Of a stretch of 64,000 nucleotides of DNA, positions 17,465-25,046 are shown one piece after another. The first letter of the stretch is position 1. Every line of letters starts with the position of its first letter. The notes under the pieces were generated by a model. It did no database searches and was not told where the DNA came from. It saw nothing but the letters and a program-made list of their open reading frames with translations. The stretch is from the NCBI GenBank assembly GCA_028285305.1, contig JANQPV010000009.1:62001-126000 (forward strand). The letters are read 5' to 3'. The position numbers and the translations under genes are program-made. Source of the stretch: Alphaproteobacteria bacterium. GTDB taxonomy: Bacteria; Pseudomonadota; Alphaproteobacteria; SMXP01.

Positions 17465-17791
17465 ATGACGGAACAGATCACGCCCGCCGATATCGCATGC
17501 AGTCTTTCAGACGAGGAATTCCGCGAGCGCCGTGCACTCGTTCGTGAAACGGTGGTCTCGAAAGTATTGCGGACGGAACGGACGGTCTCCGGCTTGAAAG
17601 TCCGGTTTCCGAATACAGAAGAGATGAAGGAGACCGTTCAGCAGTTTGTCGAGTTGGAACGAGAATGCTGCGGTTTGCTTTCGTTTTCTCTTGACAAGTC
17701 TGGATCGGAACTAGAGCTCGAAATCGCGGGTCCATCATCAGATGCAAAGAAGACGCTCGATTTCTTCGCGCATGCATTGACTGAAAAATAA
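17465..17791 (+). CDS. Heavy-metal-cassette-associated protein with a CC motif
   Basis: 108 residues from ATG 17465, 7 nt after AAAGGAGG. It has the pattern ACSLSDEEFRERRALV at the N terminus, a central GLKVRFPN strand and ELERECCGLLSFSL with vicinal cysteines, ending in GPSSDAKKTLDFF. I recognise this layout from small uncharacterised proteins found beside MerR regulators and metal-resistance genes. No catalytic motif is known to me; the CC pair could bind a soft metal. First gene of the MerR-controlled operon. Confidence 0.65.
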   Translation: MTEQITPADIACSLSDEEFRERRALVRETVVSKVLRTERTVSGLKVRFPNTEEMKETVQQFVELERECCGLLSFSLDKSGSELELEIAGPSSDAKKTLDFFAHALTEK

Positions 17792-17792
17792 A

Positions 17793-18041
17793 GTGCGTAC
17801 GGACGAAGCCAAGACGTGGACTCGTATCGGCCGAAGCGGACTTTTCATCGGGCTGATGGCCGTCATGGCGTGCGAACTTCCCATTCTATTGGCGGTCCTT
17901 GGGTTGGGAGGTCTAAGCTCGATTGCGTCCATTTTTTCCCCTTCGCCCTTAATTGAACATTCTGCCTTAGCGCTCGCGGCGGTGGGTTTGGGAATTCTTG
18001 TGTTCGTCCGTTTACGGTTCAAGCATAGGAAAGGAGCTTGA
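17793..18041 (+). CDS. Small two-span membrane protein (possibly MerF/MerT-like)
   Basis: 82 residues, GTG start one base after the previous stop, so probably translationally coupled. Two hydrophobic helices lie at about 15-37 and 52-72, followed by a basic C terminus (RFKHRKG). Helix one contains ACELPILLAVLGLGG, which recalls the cysteine-pair helix of MerF/MerT mercury transporters, but only one cysteine is present. Membrane transport of a metal is inferred from context only. Confidence 0.5.
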   Translation: MRTDEAKTWTRIGRSGLFIGLMAVMACELPILLAVLGLGGLSSIASIFSPSPLIEHSALALAAVGLGILVFVRLRFKHRKGA

Positions 18042-18043
18042 CG

Positions 18044-18433
18044 ATGAAAATTGGAGACGTTTCGGACCGGCTCGGCATTCCCGCCTCCACCATCAGATAT
18101 TATGAGCAAATCGGTCTGATTGCGCGCCAGAGAAGGGAGTCTGGACGCCGTGTGTTCGATGAAAGGGCAATTACGGTTCTGCAATTCGTTCAGCTCGCGC
18201 AAGCCGCCGGTTTTTCCAACGAAGAAACGAAGTCTCTATTGGAGAATTATGCGAACGACCCTTCGCCCTCAGGTATGTGGACGCCGTTTGCGGAGACAAA
18301 GAGGCGAGAGATCCGCTTTCAAATCGAACGTTTACGTCACATGGACAAGATTTTGACTGAACTCTTGAAATGCGAATGCCCAACCTTGGACGCTTGCGTG
18401 GAAGCCGCATGCGGACGGGGTGTTGCCAAGTGA
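18044..18433 (+). CDS. MerR family metal- or redox-responsive regulator
   Basis: 129 residues from ATG 18044 (AAAGGAG 7 nt upstream; an in-frame TTG two codons earlier lacks this spacing). The winged HTH is MKIGDVSDRLGIPASTIRYYEQIGLI (1-26), followed by a dimerisation helix. The C terminus has four cysteines: C110, C112, C118 and C123. C-x-C-x5-C matches the last three cluster ligands of SoxR, but the first SoxR cysteine is missing, so a metal sensor is more likely. The perfect dyad at 17406-17425 is its probable site. Confidence 0.85.
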   Translation: MKIGDVSDRLGIPASTIRYYEQIGLIARQRRESGRRVFDERAITVLQFVQLAQAAGFSNEETKSLLENYANDPSPSGMWTPFAETKRREIRFQIERLRHMDKILTELLKCECPTLDACVEAACGRGVAK

Positions 18434-18654
18434 CTGCATTCGCAATTGAAGGCATGGGGCTTGCGGCCGTCGTCATCATGGTAGGGAGCTATGCTCTGGA
18501 ACATCGGCACCCGGCCTTCATTGCCATATTTTCCGGCGGGTGCGCGCTTGCCGCCCTCTACGCCCTGTTGATCGGTTCCTATCCGTTTCTTGTTGCGGAA
18601 GGGATCTGGGCGCTCATAGCATTCAGGCGATGGCGTGCCGCCGTTTGTTCCTGA
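18430..18654 (+). CDS. Small membrane protein, CBU_0592-like
   Basis: 74 residues from GTG 18430, overlapping the merR stop by 4 bp (GTGA), which argues for translational coupling. Three hydrophobic segments cover most of it: EGMGLAAVVIMVGSYAL, AIFSGGCALAALYALL and FLVAEGIWALIAFRRW. The pattern of an N-terminal G-x-x-G helix and a C-terminal WALIAF helix resembles the CBU_0592 small membrane family. The function is unknown. Last gene of the MerR cassette. Confidence 0.55.
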   Translation: MTAFAIEGMGLAAVVIMVGSYALEHRHPAFIAIFSGGCALAALYALLIGSYPFLVAEGIWALIAFRRWRAAVCS

Positions 18655-18722
18655 GTCCAGATTCTTTGCGCCACTGGCCATATGCATATACCCTCGTTCG
18701 CAGAGATGAAGGATGAACACTC

Positions 18723-19928
18723 TTGAAGATTGACCTCATCAGTTCCCAGAGCTTTTCGGCGGGTCACCCTCACGATCAATACGCGTGGCTCAGACAGAAC
18801 GCTCCGGTCTATTGGCACGCTCAAGCCGACGGGTCCGGCTTTTGGGTGCTCAGCCGCTATCAAGACATCTACGATACGAGCCGGAATCACCAAGTGTTTT
18901 CGTCTGAGCCGACCATCATGATCGATGATCCCGCTGACGCCATGCAAGAGGCCATGGGGGACTACAAGATGATGCTGATGATGGATCCGCCTCAGCACAC
19001 CGCATTTCGATCTCTCATTCGCGGAGAGTTCGCTCGGGAACCAGCCGGGAAAATGCGAAAGCGGATTGATGAGCTGGCCAGCTTGATCGTTGATGATGTG
19101 ATTGAGCGCGGCGAATGCGACTTCGTGAGTGATATCGCCGGAGAGATGCCGTCATTTGTCATCGCAGAAATGATGGGTCTGCCTCTGGAAGATGGCCGCG
19201 AACTCTATCGGCTGACCGAAATCTTTCATACTTCGCCCGATGCCCTTGAGCCTGGTGAGAGCGATGCGGCGCTGGGCAAAATGTTTGGCTACGCGGCTGA
19301 TGTCATCAGGGAAAAGCGCGCAAGGCCGGCGGACGATCTGGCGTCAAAGTTGCTCGCGGCCGAAGTGGACGGGCGCAAGTTGGACGATGTCGAGTTTCAA
19401 TTGTTCTTTATGCTGCTTGTAGATGCGGGCGGCGACACAACTCGAAATTTGGTATCCAGCGGGATGTTGGCTCTCATTGAGCACCCTGACCAGCTTCGCT
19501 GGCTGCAAGAGGATCCGGTTGGCCGGATTGAGCTGGCGCGGGAAGAACTCCTGCGCTGGTGCAGTCCCGTTATCTATATGCGGCGCAGGGCCAAGTGCGA
19601 TACGACGATTGCCGGCCAGTCCATTCGGAAAGGGGACAAGGTCGTTATGTTTTATGGTGCCGCGAACCGGGATGAAGGTCACTTCGAAAATCCGAACCGC
19701 TTCAATCTGAGCCGGACACCGAACGATCACTTGGCCTTTGGAACGGGGGGCCATGTGTGTTTGGGTCAACACATCGCGCGCATCGAGATTGATGCGATGC
19801 TGCGGGAAGTGCTTGGGCGAATGAAAAACTTGCAGTGTACGGAAGCTCCGTCTTGGCTCGAATCCAATTTTATTTCTGGGCCCAAAACCATGCCCGTGTC
19901 GTTTGAGGCTGGTTGCAAAATAAATTGA
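18723..19928 (+). CDS. Cytochrome P450
   Basis: 401 residues, TTG start with GAAGGA about 9 nt upstream; the nearby ATG at 18713 is in another frame. I-helix oxygen-activation motif AGGDTT is at 235-240, ExxR at EELLR (about 274-278), and the heme-binding loop FGTGGHVCLG has the proximal ligand C346. There is no membrane anchor, so it is a soluble class I bacterial P450 needing a ferredoxin and reductase, neither of which is adjacent. The substrate is unknown; the AGGDTTR and HTAFRSLIRGEF patterns resemble CYP families acting on steroids or fatty acids. Confidence 0.95.
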   Translation: MKIDLISSQSFSAGHPHDQYAWLRQNAPVYWHAQADGSGFWVLSRYQDIYDTSRNHQVFSSEPTIMIDDPADAMQEAMGDYKMMLMMDPPQHTAFRSLIRGEFAREPAGKMRKRIDELASLIVDDVIERGECDFVSDIAGEMPSFVIAEMMGLPLEDGRELYRLTEIFHTSPDALEPGESDAALGKMFGYAADVIREKRARPADDLASKLLAAEVDGRKLDDVEFQLFFMLLVDAGGDTTRNLVSSGMLALIEHPDQLRWLQEDPVGRIELAREELLRWCSPVIYMRRRAKCDTTIAGQSIRKGDKVVMFYGAANRDEGHFENPNRFNLSRTPNDHLAFGTGGHVCLGQHIARIEIDAMLREVLGRMKNLQCTEAPSWLESNFISGPKTMPVSFEAGCKIN

Positions 19929-19943
19929 CACGCGGTATGTCAA
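19925..19943. promoter_or_regulatory. Dyad TTGACA-N7-TGTCAA ahead of the putative selenoprotein
   Basis: A perfect 6-bp-arm dyad overlaps the P450 stop codon and lies 57 bp before the ATG of the redoxin fusion gene. The left arm is also a consensus -35 box, and TATAGT (19944-19949) follows but at short spacing. It is a candidate operator; the regulator is unknown. Confidence 0.45.
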
Positions 19944-19999
19944 TATAGTGTGATGTCGCGGTGTCGGCGACGCTGCGTTTAAATCTCCGGAGAAATGCA

Positions 20000-21223
20000 A
20001 TGGTTGTTGAAACGGATCATCACGGATTTGAAGCGCCTGCTGCACTGGGGCACCCCGGGCGGGCCGGTCTGCCGGAGGGCGCCTCGACGGGGCCTGATAT
20101 CGGGGAGCGTCTTCCCGACTTCGAGTTGCCCGATGCCAATGGACATATTGTGCGCTTCCACCACGATAGAGGCACGTCAAAGGCGGCCGTCGTGTTCTAC
20201 CGATCGGCGGTGTGGTGACCGCCTTGCATGACGCAGTTGGTCGAGCTGCGCGATCGCTATCACATTTTCGAGGAGGTGGGCATCAAGCTCTACGCCATCT
20301 CGTACGATGACCAGGAGGCGCTTAAGCAATTCTCCGATGCCTACGATATTCCGTACCCGATGCTCTCGGATGTGGACTCGGAAGTCATTAAGGCCTACGG
20401 CATTCTCAACACGCAAATAAAGCCCGGCGATGCGCTCCTTTACGGTATCCCCTATCCAGGCACCTATATCACCGACGAAAACGGCATTGTCATCGAGAAG
20501 AGCTTCTTCGATACCTACAAGCGGCGTATGTCGGCGGAACAGATGGTCGATCGAGCCGTTGGGGAAGTGCTTTTGCGCGGTGAAGAGCCGACAGCAGATG
20601 TTTCCGATGACGAAGGCATTAAGGTCTCGGCCACGCTCCACGGCGGTGCGATCAAACAGGGATCGCAAAGGGAGGTCATCGTCCGTTTTGATCTGCCGGA
20701 CGGGCTTCATATTTACGGTGAACCGGTGCCAGAGGGCATGATCCCGACAACAGTTTCTGTCGAAGGGCCGGAGGGTCTCGTCGTTGAGGAACTGATTGCG
20801 CCGCCCACGGAGCGCCTTTACCTCTCGTCGCTCGATCTGGAATTGCCAGTCTGGTCGGGCCAGGTTGATTTTCGGGTACCGGTCTATGCCACATCCACTC
20901 TTGCTTCCGAGTGCCGACCGGTGGACGACGATGAAATCACGTTGACCGTCACCGTGAAATACCAAGCATGCGACGATGCAGTCTGTCTCCTACCAAAAGA
21001 AGAGAAGATTGAGCTTGTCGTGCCGTTGGAGCCGGTCCACGTACAATCGATTGCCCTTCACACTGGTCATGGTCAGCGCGAGGCGCCTTATGACGGCATG
21101 CCGGCAGTCAAGCGGCTAATGGCGCGTAAGATCAAGCAGAGCCCCTTAGGGTTCGTGCGCTATCTCTTGAACGCCGCACGGCTAAGTTTGGCGGCGCGGC
21201 GACGATCAAAGGGGCCTCGTTAG
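20000..21223 (+). CDS. Putative selenoprotein: peroxiredoxin-like domain fused to a DsbD-alpha-like domain
   Basis: 407 residues if TGA at 20216-20218 is read as selenocysteine (Sec73). The start is ATG 20000 with GGAG upstream. The frame is the same before and after the TGA, and it interrupts the redox motif: R-S-A-V-W-Sec-P-P-C-M-T-Q-L-V-E-L, where relatives carry W-C-P-x-C. Residues 30-190 form an AhpC/TSA-type thioredoxin fold (ERLPDFELPDANG, YAISYDDQEALKQF, YPMLSDVDSEVIKAYG, GTYITDENG). Residues about 207-345 resemble the DsbD alpha domain, with YQACDDAVCLLPKEE (C324, C329). A SECIS-like stem-loop follows the TGA at correct spacing. The alternative, a nonsense-mutated pseudogene, is less likely because both halves are intact. 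No signal peptide is evident. Confidence 0.85.
20216..20250 (+). promoter_or_regulatory. UGA selenocysteine codon with bacterial SECIS-like stem-loop
   Basis: UGA is at 20216-20218. After a 13-nt gap comes CGCAGUU (20232-20238), loop GGUCG (20239-20243), and AGCUGCG (20244-20250): a 7-bp stem with one U-G pair. The loop starts 20 nt after the UGA. In E. coli fdhF the SelB-binding hairpin has a GGUCU loop starting 18 nt after the UGA, so both the sequence and the distance match well. Confidence 0.8.
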
Positions 21224-21444
21224 TCTTTTTGACACTATATGGTGTGCTCTGAATAAGCCATGGAGTGGCTGCCTATTTTGGCGTTGGGTTTATTGGTTTA
21301 GAGGAGAACCAAAGTCGTCAAAGTCAACCACTCACCGTGCACAGTGCGAATGCCTGGAAAACACTTTTTGAAGGTTCCAAATGGAGAGTTGGGGGCCAAC
21401 GACGAGGTCAAGTGCGTCAACGTCGGCGGCAGCCTGAGAGAGTA

Positions 21445-22794
21445 TCACGTCACCCCATAGGCCAGCATGGCATTCGCCACTTTTATGAAGCCCGCAAGAT
21501 TTGCGCCTTTCACGTAATCCACATAGTCGCCTGATCGTCCGTGTTCGACGCATTGGTCGTGGATTTCAGCCATGATGGATTTGAGCCGTGAGTCAACTTC
21601 ATCGGGAGACCATGAGAGTCGCATCGCGTTTTGGGACTGTTCGAGACCGGAGACGGCCACGCCGCCGGCATTTGCAGCTTTTCCAGGGGCAAAAAGAATG
21701 CGGCTGTTCCGGAAGATCTCGATTGCGTCGAGATCCGACGGCATGTTGGCCCCTTCGCAGACGCCGAATGCACCGTTTTCGATCAGTGTCGTCGCATCGC
21801 GGCTGCCAATCTCATTTTGCGTGGCCGAGGGGAACGCAAGATCGCACGGCACCGTCCACGGGCGCTCGCCTTCGACGAATGTGGCGCGGAATTCTTCGGC
21901 ATAGTCTGATATTCTGCCTCGCTTTCCATTTTTTAGTTCTTTGACAAATGAGAGTTTCTCGTGGGTCAGTCCTTCCGGATCGTGTATGAAACCACTTGAG
22001 TCCGACAGAGTTACCACTTTGCCGCCCAACTCAATCAACTTTTCGGTTGTATACTGAGCGACATTTCCCGATCCCGATACGACACAGGTCTTGCCTTCGA
22101 CGGCGTCCCGACGCGCGGCCAGCATGTTTTGCATGAAATAGACGCTGCCGTATCCTGTCGCCTCGGTGCGAATGCGCGAGCCGCCAAACTCAATTCCCTT
22201 ACCTGTAATCGCGCCGGTAAACTCGTTGCTCAAGCGTTTGTACATACCGAAGAGATAGCTGATTTCACGTGCGCCCACACCGATATCGCCGGCGGGCACA
22301 TCGGTGTTGGGCCCGATGTAACGGTGAAGTTCGGTCATGAATGCCTGGCAGAACCGCATGATTTCCCTATCGGACTTGCCCTTCGGGTTAAAGTTTGCGC
22401 CGCCTTTGCCGCCCCCCATTGGCAGCGTGGTCAGAGCGTTCTTGAAGATTTGTTCAAAGCCCAAGAATTTGATCACGCTCTCGCTGACAGTCGGATGAAA
22501 CCGCAGCCCGCCCTTGTAGGGACCAATGGAATTGTTGAACTGCACGCGACACCCTCGATTGACGCGCACATGTCCTTCGTCGTCCTGCCAACTGACGCGG
22601 AAACTGATGACGCGGTCGGGTTCGGTCAGGCGCTCGAGGATCTGAGCTTCACGCAGTTCGGGTCGTTTGTTGATGTAAGGAATGACCGTCTCGGCGACTT
22701 CCTTCACGGCTTGATGGAACTCGGGCTGGCCCTCGTTGCGTTTCACCAGTCCCGACATAAAGTCATCAAGGGTTAGAGGGTGTGTCAATTCCAT
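21445..22794 (-). CDS. gdhA: NADP-specific glutamate dehydrogenase
   Basis: 449 residues from ATG 22794, with GAGG upstream; this gives the usual length of the bacterial hexameric NADP enzyme (447-450), and the open frame upstream is not conserved in type. The substrate-binding and catalytic lysine region is LPMGGGKGGANFNPKGKSD. The Rossmann motif is VSGSGNVAQYTTEKL. It makes glutamate from 2-oxoglutarate and ammonium in the cytosol. It lies 110 bp downstream of the lipoamide-dehydrogenase-like gene on the same strand and may have its own promoter there. Confidence 0.95.
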   Translation of the reverse strand: MELTHPLTLDDFMSGLVKRNEGQPEFHQAVKEVAETVIPYINKRPELREAQILERLTEPDRVISFRVSWQDDEGHVRVNRGCRVQFNNSIGPYKGGLRFHPTVSESVIKFLGFEQIFKNALTTLPMGGGKGGANFNPKGKSDREIMRFCQAFMTELHRYIGPNTDVPAGDIGVGAREISYLFGMYKRLSNEFTGAITGKGIEFGGSRIRTEATGYGSVYFMQNMLAARRDAVEGKTCVVSGSGNVAQYTTEKLIELGGKVVTLSDSSGFIHDPEGLTHEKLSFVKELKNGKRGRISDYAEEFRATFVEGERPWTVPCDLAFPSATQNEIGSRDATTLIENGAFGVCEGANMPSDLDAIEIFRNSRILFAPGKAANAGGVAVSGLEQSQNAMRLSWSPDEVDSRLKSIMAEIHDQCVEHGRSGDYVDYVKGANLAGFIKVANAMLAYGVT

Positions 22795-22904
22795 TTGAAA
22801 TACCTCGAGAGTTGAAGGAATAGTGCTCGGCGAATGCCGTGCCGCATGCTCCATCAATATGTGCTTGATTGGAGCGATGGGAAGAGGTGGAGGCTCGTTT
22901 CATC

Positions 22905-24344
22905 TTATCCTCCCGGACCGCAATCGAGACACCGGGGTGGGGGGGGCGCTCCCATTTCGAGTGCGCGATTGAGGGTGCGAAGCGCAGTACGGATGCCTTC
23001 TTCCATCACGGGATGATAGAACGGGCGCTCGAGCATTTGGCTGACAGTCAATCGCGACTGGTGCGCCCATGCCAAGAGATGGGCCATATGCTCCGCACGT
23101 GGACCTACCATCTCCGCGCCCAAGAAAGCGCCAGTATTGCGTTCGCCATACACCCGCAGCAGTCCCTTGTTCACATTCATCACGCGGGCGCGCCCCTGGT
23201 CGGACCAATCCACTTCTCCAACTGCAAATTCGGCAGCGCGTTCCGTCAGCCCACGATAGGTTTCTCCGACCATCATGATCTGAGGGTCCGTGAAGACGAC
23301 CGATATGGGTGAGCTCTTAACGAAGCGCCGAACGTCCGGATATGCCGCCGCATTGTAGCCAGCCACGAAGCCTTCGTCTGCCGCTTCATGCAGAAGCGGA
23401 AAGCGATTATTTGCATCGCCGGCTATGAAAATGTGTGAGTCGCCGCTGCGGCCGTTATGGACGTCAAAAAGGGGAACGCCGCGTTCATCGAGTGTCAGGC
23501 TTGTGTTTTCCAAGCCCAGCCCCTCAACGTTTGGCCGGCGCCCGGTGGCCACCAACGCAAAGTCGAAGTCTGCCGTTTGCGTTACCCCGTCCACCAGATA
23601 GTCGATTTGCACGCCATCCTCGGTGCGGGTCCGGCGTGTGACCTCTGCGTGCGGAAGGAAGTCAAATTCGTCTTTGAAGATGGCCTCAGCGGCTTTCATC
23701 ATATTGGGGTCCGTCAGTGGTCCAATTAGGTGATCCCGACCAAAGAGCGTGACCCGCACGCCCAACCGGTGCAAAGCCTGCCCCAGTTCGAGGCCGATGA
23801 CGCCTGCACCGAAGACCGCCACCGACTGAGGTAGTGTGTTCCATTCAAAGATATCGTCATTGACGATGAGACGATCTCCAAAGTCGTTAAACATGGCCGG
23901 CACGTTCGAACGAGACCCGGTTGCGATGACAATGCGATCAGCGGTGACCGTGCTGCCGTCACTCAAACGAAGTTCGTGATCCGAGATGAACGTTGCGCTC
24001 GCGTTCGATCGGTGGGATTCCGGCCAACTGTCAACCGCTTCCAGAACAAATCCGACAAACCGATCGCGTTCGGAACGGATTCTCTTCATGACTTGGGCAC
24101 CGTCGATTTTCGGCGCGTCATAAGTTATGCCGAAGACGTCTGTATGCTTTCCGAAATGTGCGGCTTCGGCGGCAGCGATCAAGAGTTTTGAGGGCATGCA
24201 GCCCACGCGCGCACATGTGGTGCCGTAAGGTCCTGGATCGATCAAAAGTACAGAGTCGGTTTGGGCGGATACTTCTCTATAAGATCGCATGCCGGCCGTT
24301 CCGGCACCGATGATCGCAACGTCAACATGTCTTTGATTGGACAT
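22905..24344 (-). CDS. Pyridine nucleotide-disulfide oxidoreductase, dihydrolipoamide dehydrogenase-like
   Basis: 479 residues. FAD motif GAGTAGMRSY is at 13-22, the redox-active disulfide is in TTCARVGCMPSK (about 43-54), the NAD(P) motif is GAGVIGLELGQALHRLG, and the C-terminal catalytic pair is in HPVMEEG. All elements needed for thiol-disulfide chemistry are present. No lipoyl-domain or 2-oxoacid dehydrogenase gene is nearby, so a dedicated reductase role is likelier than a dehydrogenase complex. The DUF417 gene just upstream recalls the E. coli rclA-rclC pairing in reactive chlorine stress. Confidence 0.85.
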   Translation of the reverse strand: MSNQRHVDVAIIGAGTAGMRSYREVSAQTDSVLLIDPGPYGTTCARVGCMPSKLLIAAAEAAHFGKHTDVFGITYDAPKIDGAQVMKRIRSERDRFVGFVLEAVDSWPESHRSNASATFISDHELRLSDGSTVTADRIVIATGSRSNVPAMFNDFGDRLIVNDDIFEWNTLPQSVAVFGAGVIGLELGQALHRLGVRVTLFGRDHLIGPLTDPNMMKAAEAIFKDEFDFLPHAEVTRRTRTEDGVQIDYLVDGVTQTADFDFALVATGRRPNVEGLGLENTSLTLDERGVPLFDVHNGRSGDSHIFIAGDANNRFPLLHEAADEGFVAGYNAAAYPDVRRFVKSSPISVVFTDPQIMMVGETYRGLTERAAEFAVGEVDWSDQGRARVMNVNKGLLRVYGERNTGAFLGAEMVGPRAEHMAHLLAWAHQSRLTVSQMLERPFYHPVMEEGIRTALRTLNRALEMGAPPPPRCLDCGPGG

Positions 24345-24370
24345 TTTTGCCTCACTGATTAGAGCTTATT

Positions 24371-24421
24371 GTGCAGTCTGTTTGAGAGGTACACAGAGGT
24401 ATTCCTCTGCGTACCCTGCAC
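24371..24421 (-). other. Intercistronic hairpin between DUF417 and the disulfide oxidoreductase
   Basis: GGTACACAGAGG-TATT-CCTCTGCGTACC (24388-24415) is a 12-bp stem with one A/C mismatch, and outer arms GTGCAG (24371-24376) / CTGCAC (24416-24421) extend it. No T-run follows on either strand, so an mRNA processing or stability element is more likely than a terminator. Confidence 0.55.
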
Positions 24422-24429
24422 GTGTAAGG

Positions 24430-24933
24430 TTACTTGCCCGACGCCGTTAGAGCATCGTCTAAGGCCCAAAGGGATGCCGCGAGCAAAACCAAATCTTTCA
24501 GGAGAAACTGGCCAGGCACGACAGAGATGGCGGGGCCGCTGACATTGTCCAAAAAGACGCCGGGTGTGGAAAGGAAAAAACTCAAGGTGAGCAAGAAGGT
24601 AAGTGTCGCGCCCAGTGCGCCCAGGACTGCCAGTTTGGGGTTCACAAACCGGAGCGCAAGTAAGATAGCTATTGACAGCTCCACCGTACCGATCAGCATT
24701 GATGCCGTTTGGGCGCTGGCAATAGTCAAGAGGAATGAAATGAAGGGGCTGTTTGCGATTAAGCCTTCGATTGCGGCCGCCTCATATGCCGTGAATTTCA
24801 TTCCACCGAACCAAAGAAAGACGATAGGTAGGCTGATGAAGATGCCATATTTTGAGCTGGTCCGAATGACCTCGCGAAGTGGCATCGTTTGGTTTGCCGA
24901 TGTGCGGTCTTCTGAAATGTGAGCGTGTGACAT
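24430..24933 (-). CDS. DUF417 (YkgB/RclC-like) membrane protein
   Basis: 167 residues with about four membrane helices. Typical DUF417 features are WFGGMKFTAYEAAAIEGLIANSPF, SFFLSTPGVF and PGQFLLKDLVLLAASLWAL. The E. coli member RclC belongs to the reactive-chlorine operon, but the biochemical function is unknown. Here it lies between the SDR gene and a disulfide oxidoreductase in the same orientation, again a redox context. An AAGGAGAAT site precedes the ATG. Confidence 0.85.
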   Translation of the reverse strand: MSHAHISEDRTSANQTMPLREVIRTSSKYGIFISLPIVFLWFGGMKFTAYEAAAIEGLIANSPFISFLLTIASAQTASMLIGTVELSIAILLALRFVNPKLAVLGALGATLTFLLTLSFFLSTPGVFLDNVSGPAISVVPGQFLLKDLVLLAASLWALDDALTASGK

Positions 24934-25046
24934 GTTGCATTCTCCTTAGAAATACTGAAGTCAGGTAGGCGGATTATTATTGGATCCCATGCTCTACTCC
25001 GGCTTGGGTTGTGGCGGGTCGGAAAGAACCAACCGGATTTGGATTC

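Noticed and set aside
18044-18433. SoxR-type iron-sulfur sensor
   Set aside because: Only three of the four SoxR cluster cysteines align (the first is absent), so a metal-binding MerR is more likely.
20228-21223. Independent gene starting at ATG 20228
   Set aside because: It would begin in the middle of a thioredoxin fold directly after the redox cysteine and lacks a ribosome-binding site; reading through TGA gives a complete domain.
22905-24344. Mercuric reductase (merA) as the name of the flavoprotein
   Set aside because: The disulfide motif and C-terminal HPVMEEG fit lipoamide-dehydrogenase-type enzymes, the C-terminal vicinal cysteine pair of MerA is missing, and the MerR cassette is not adjacent.
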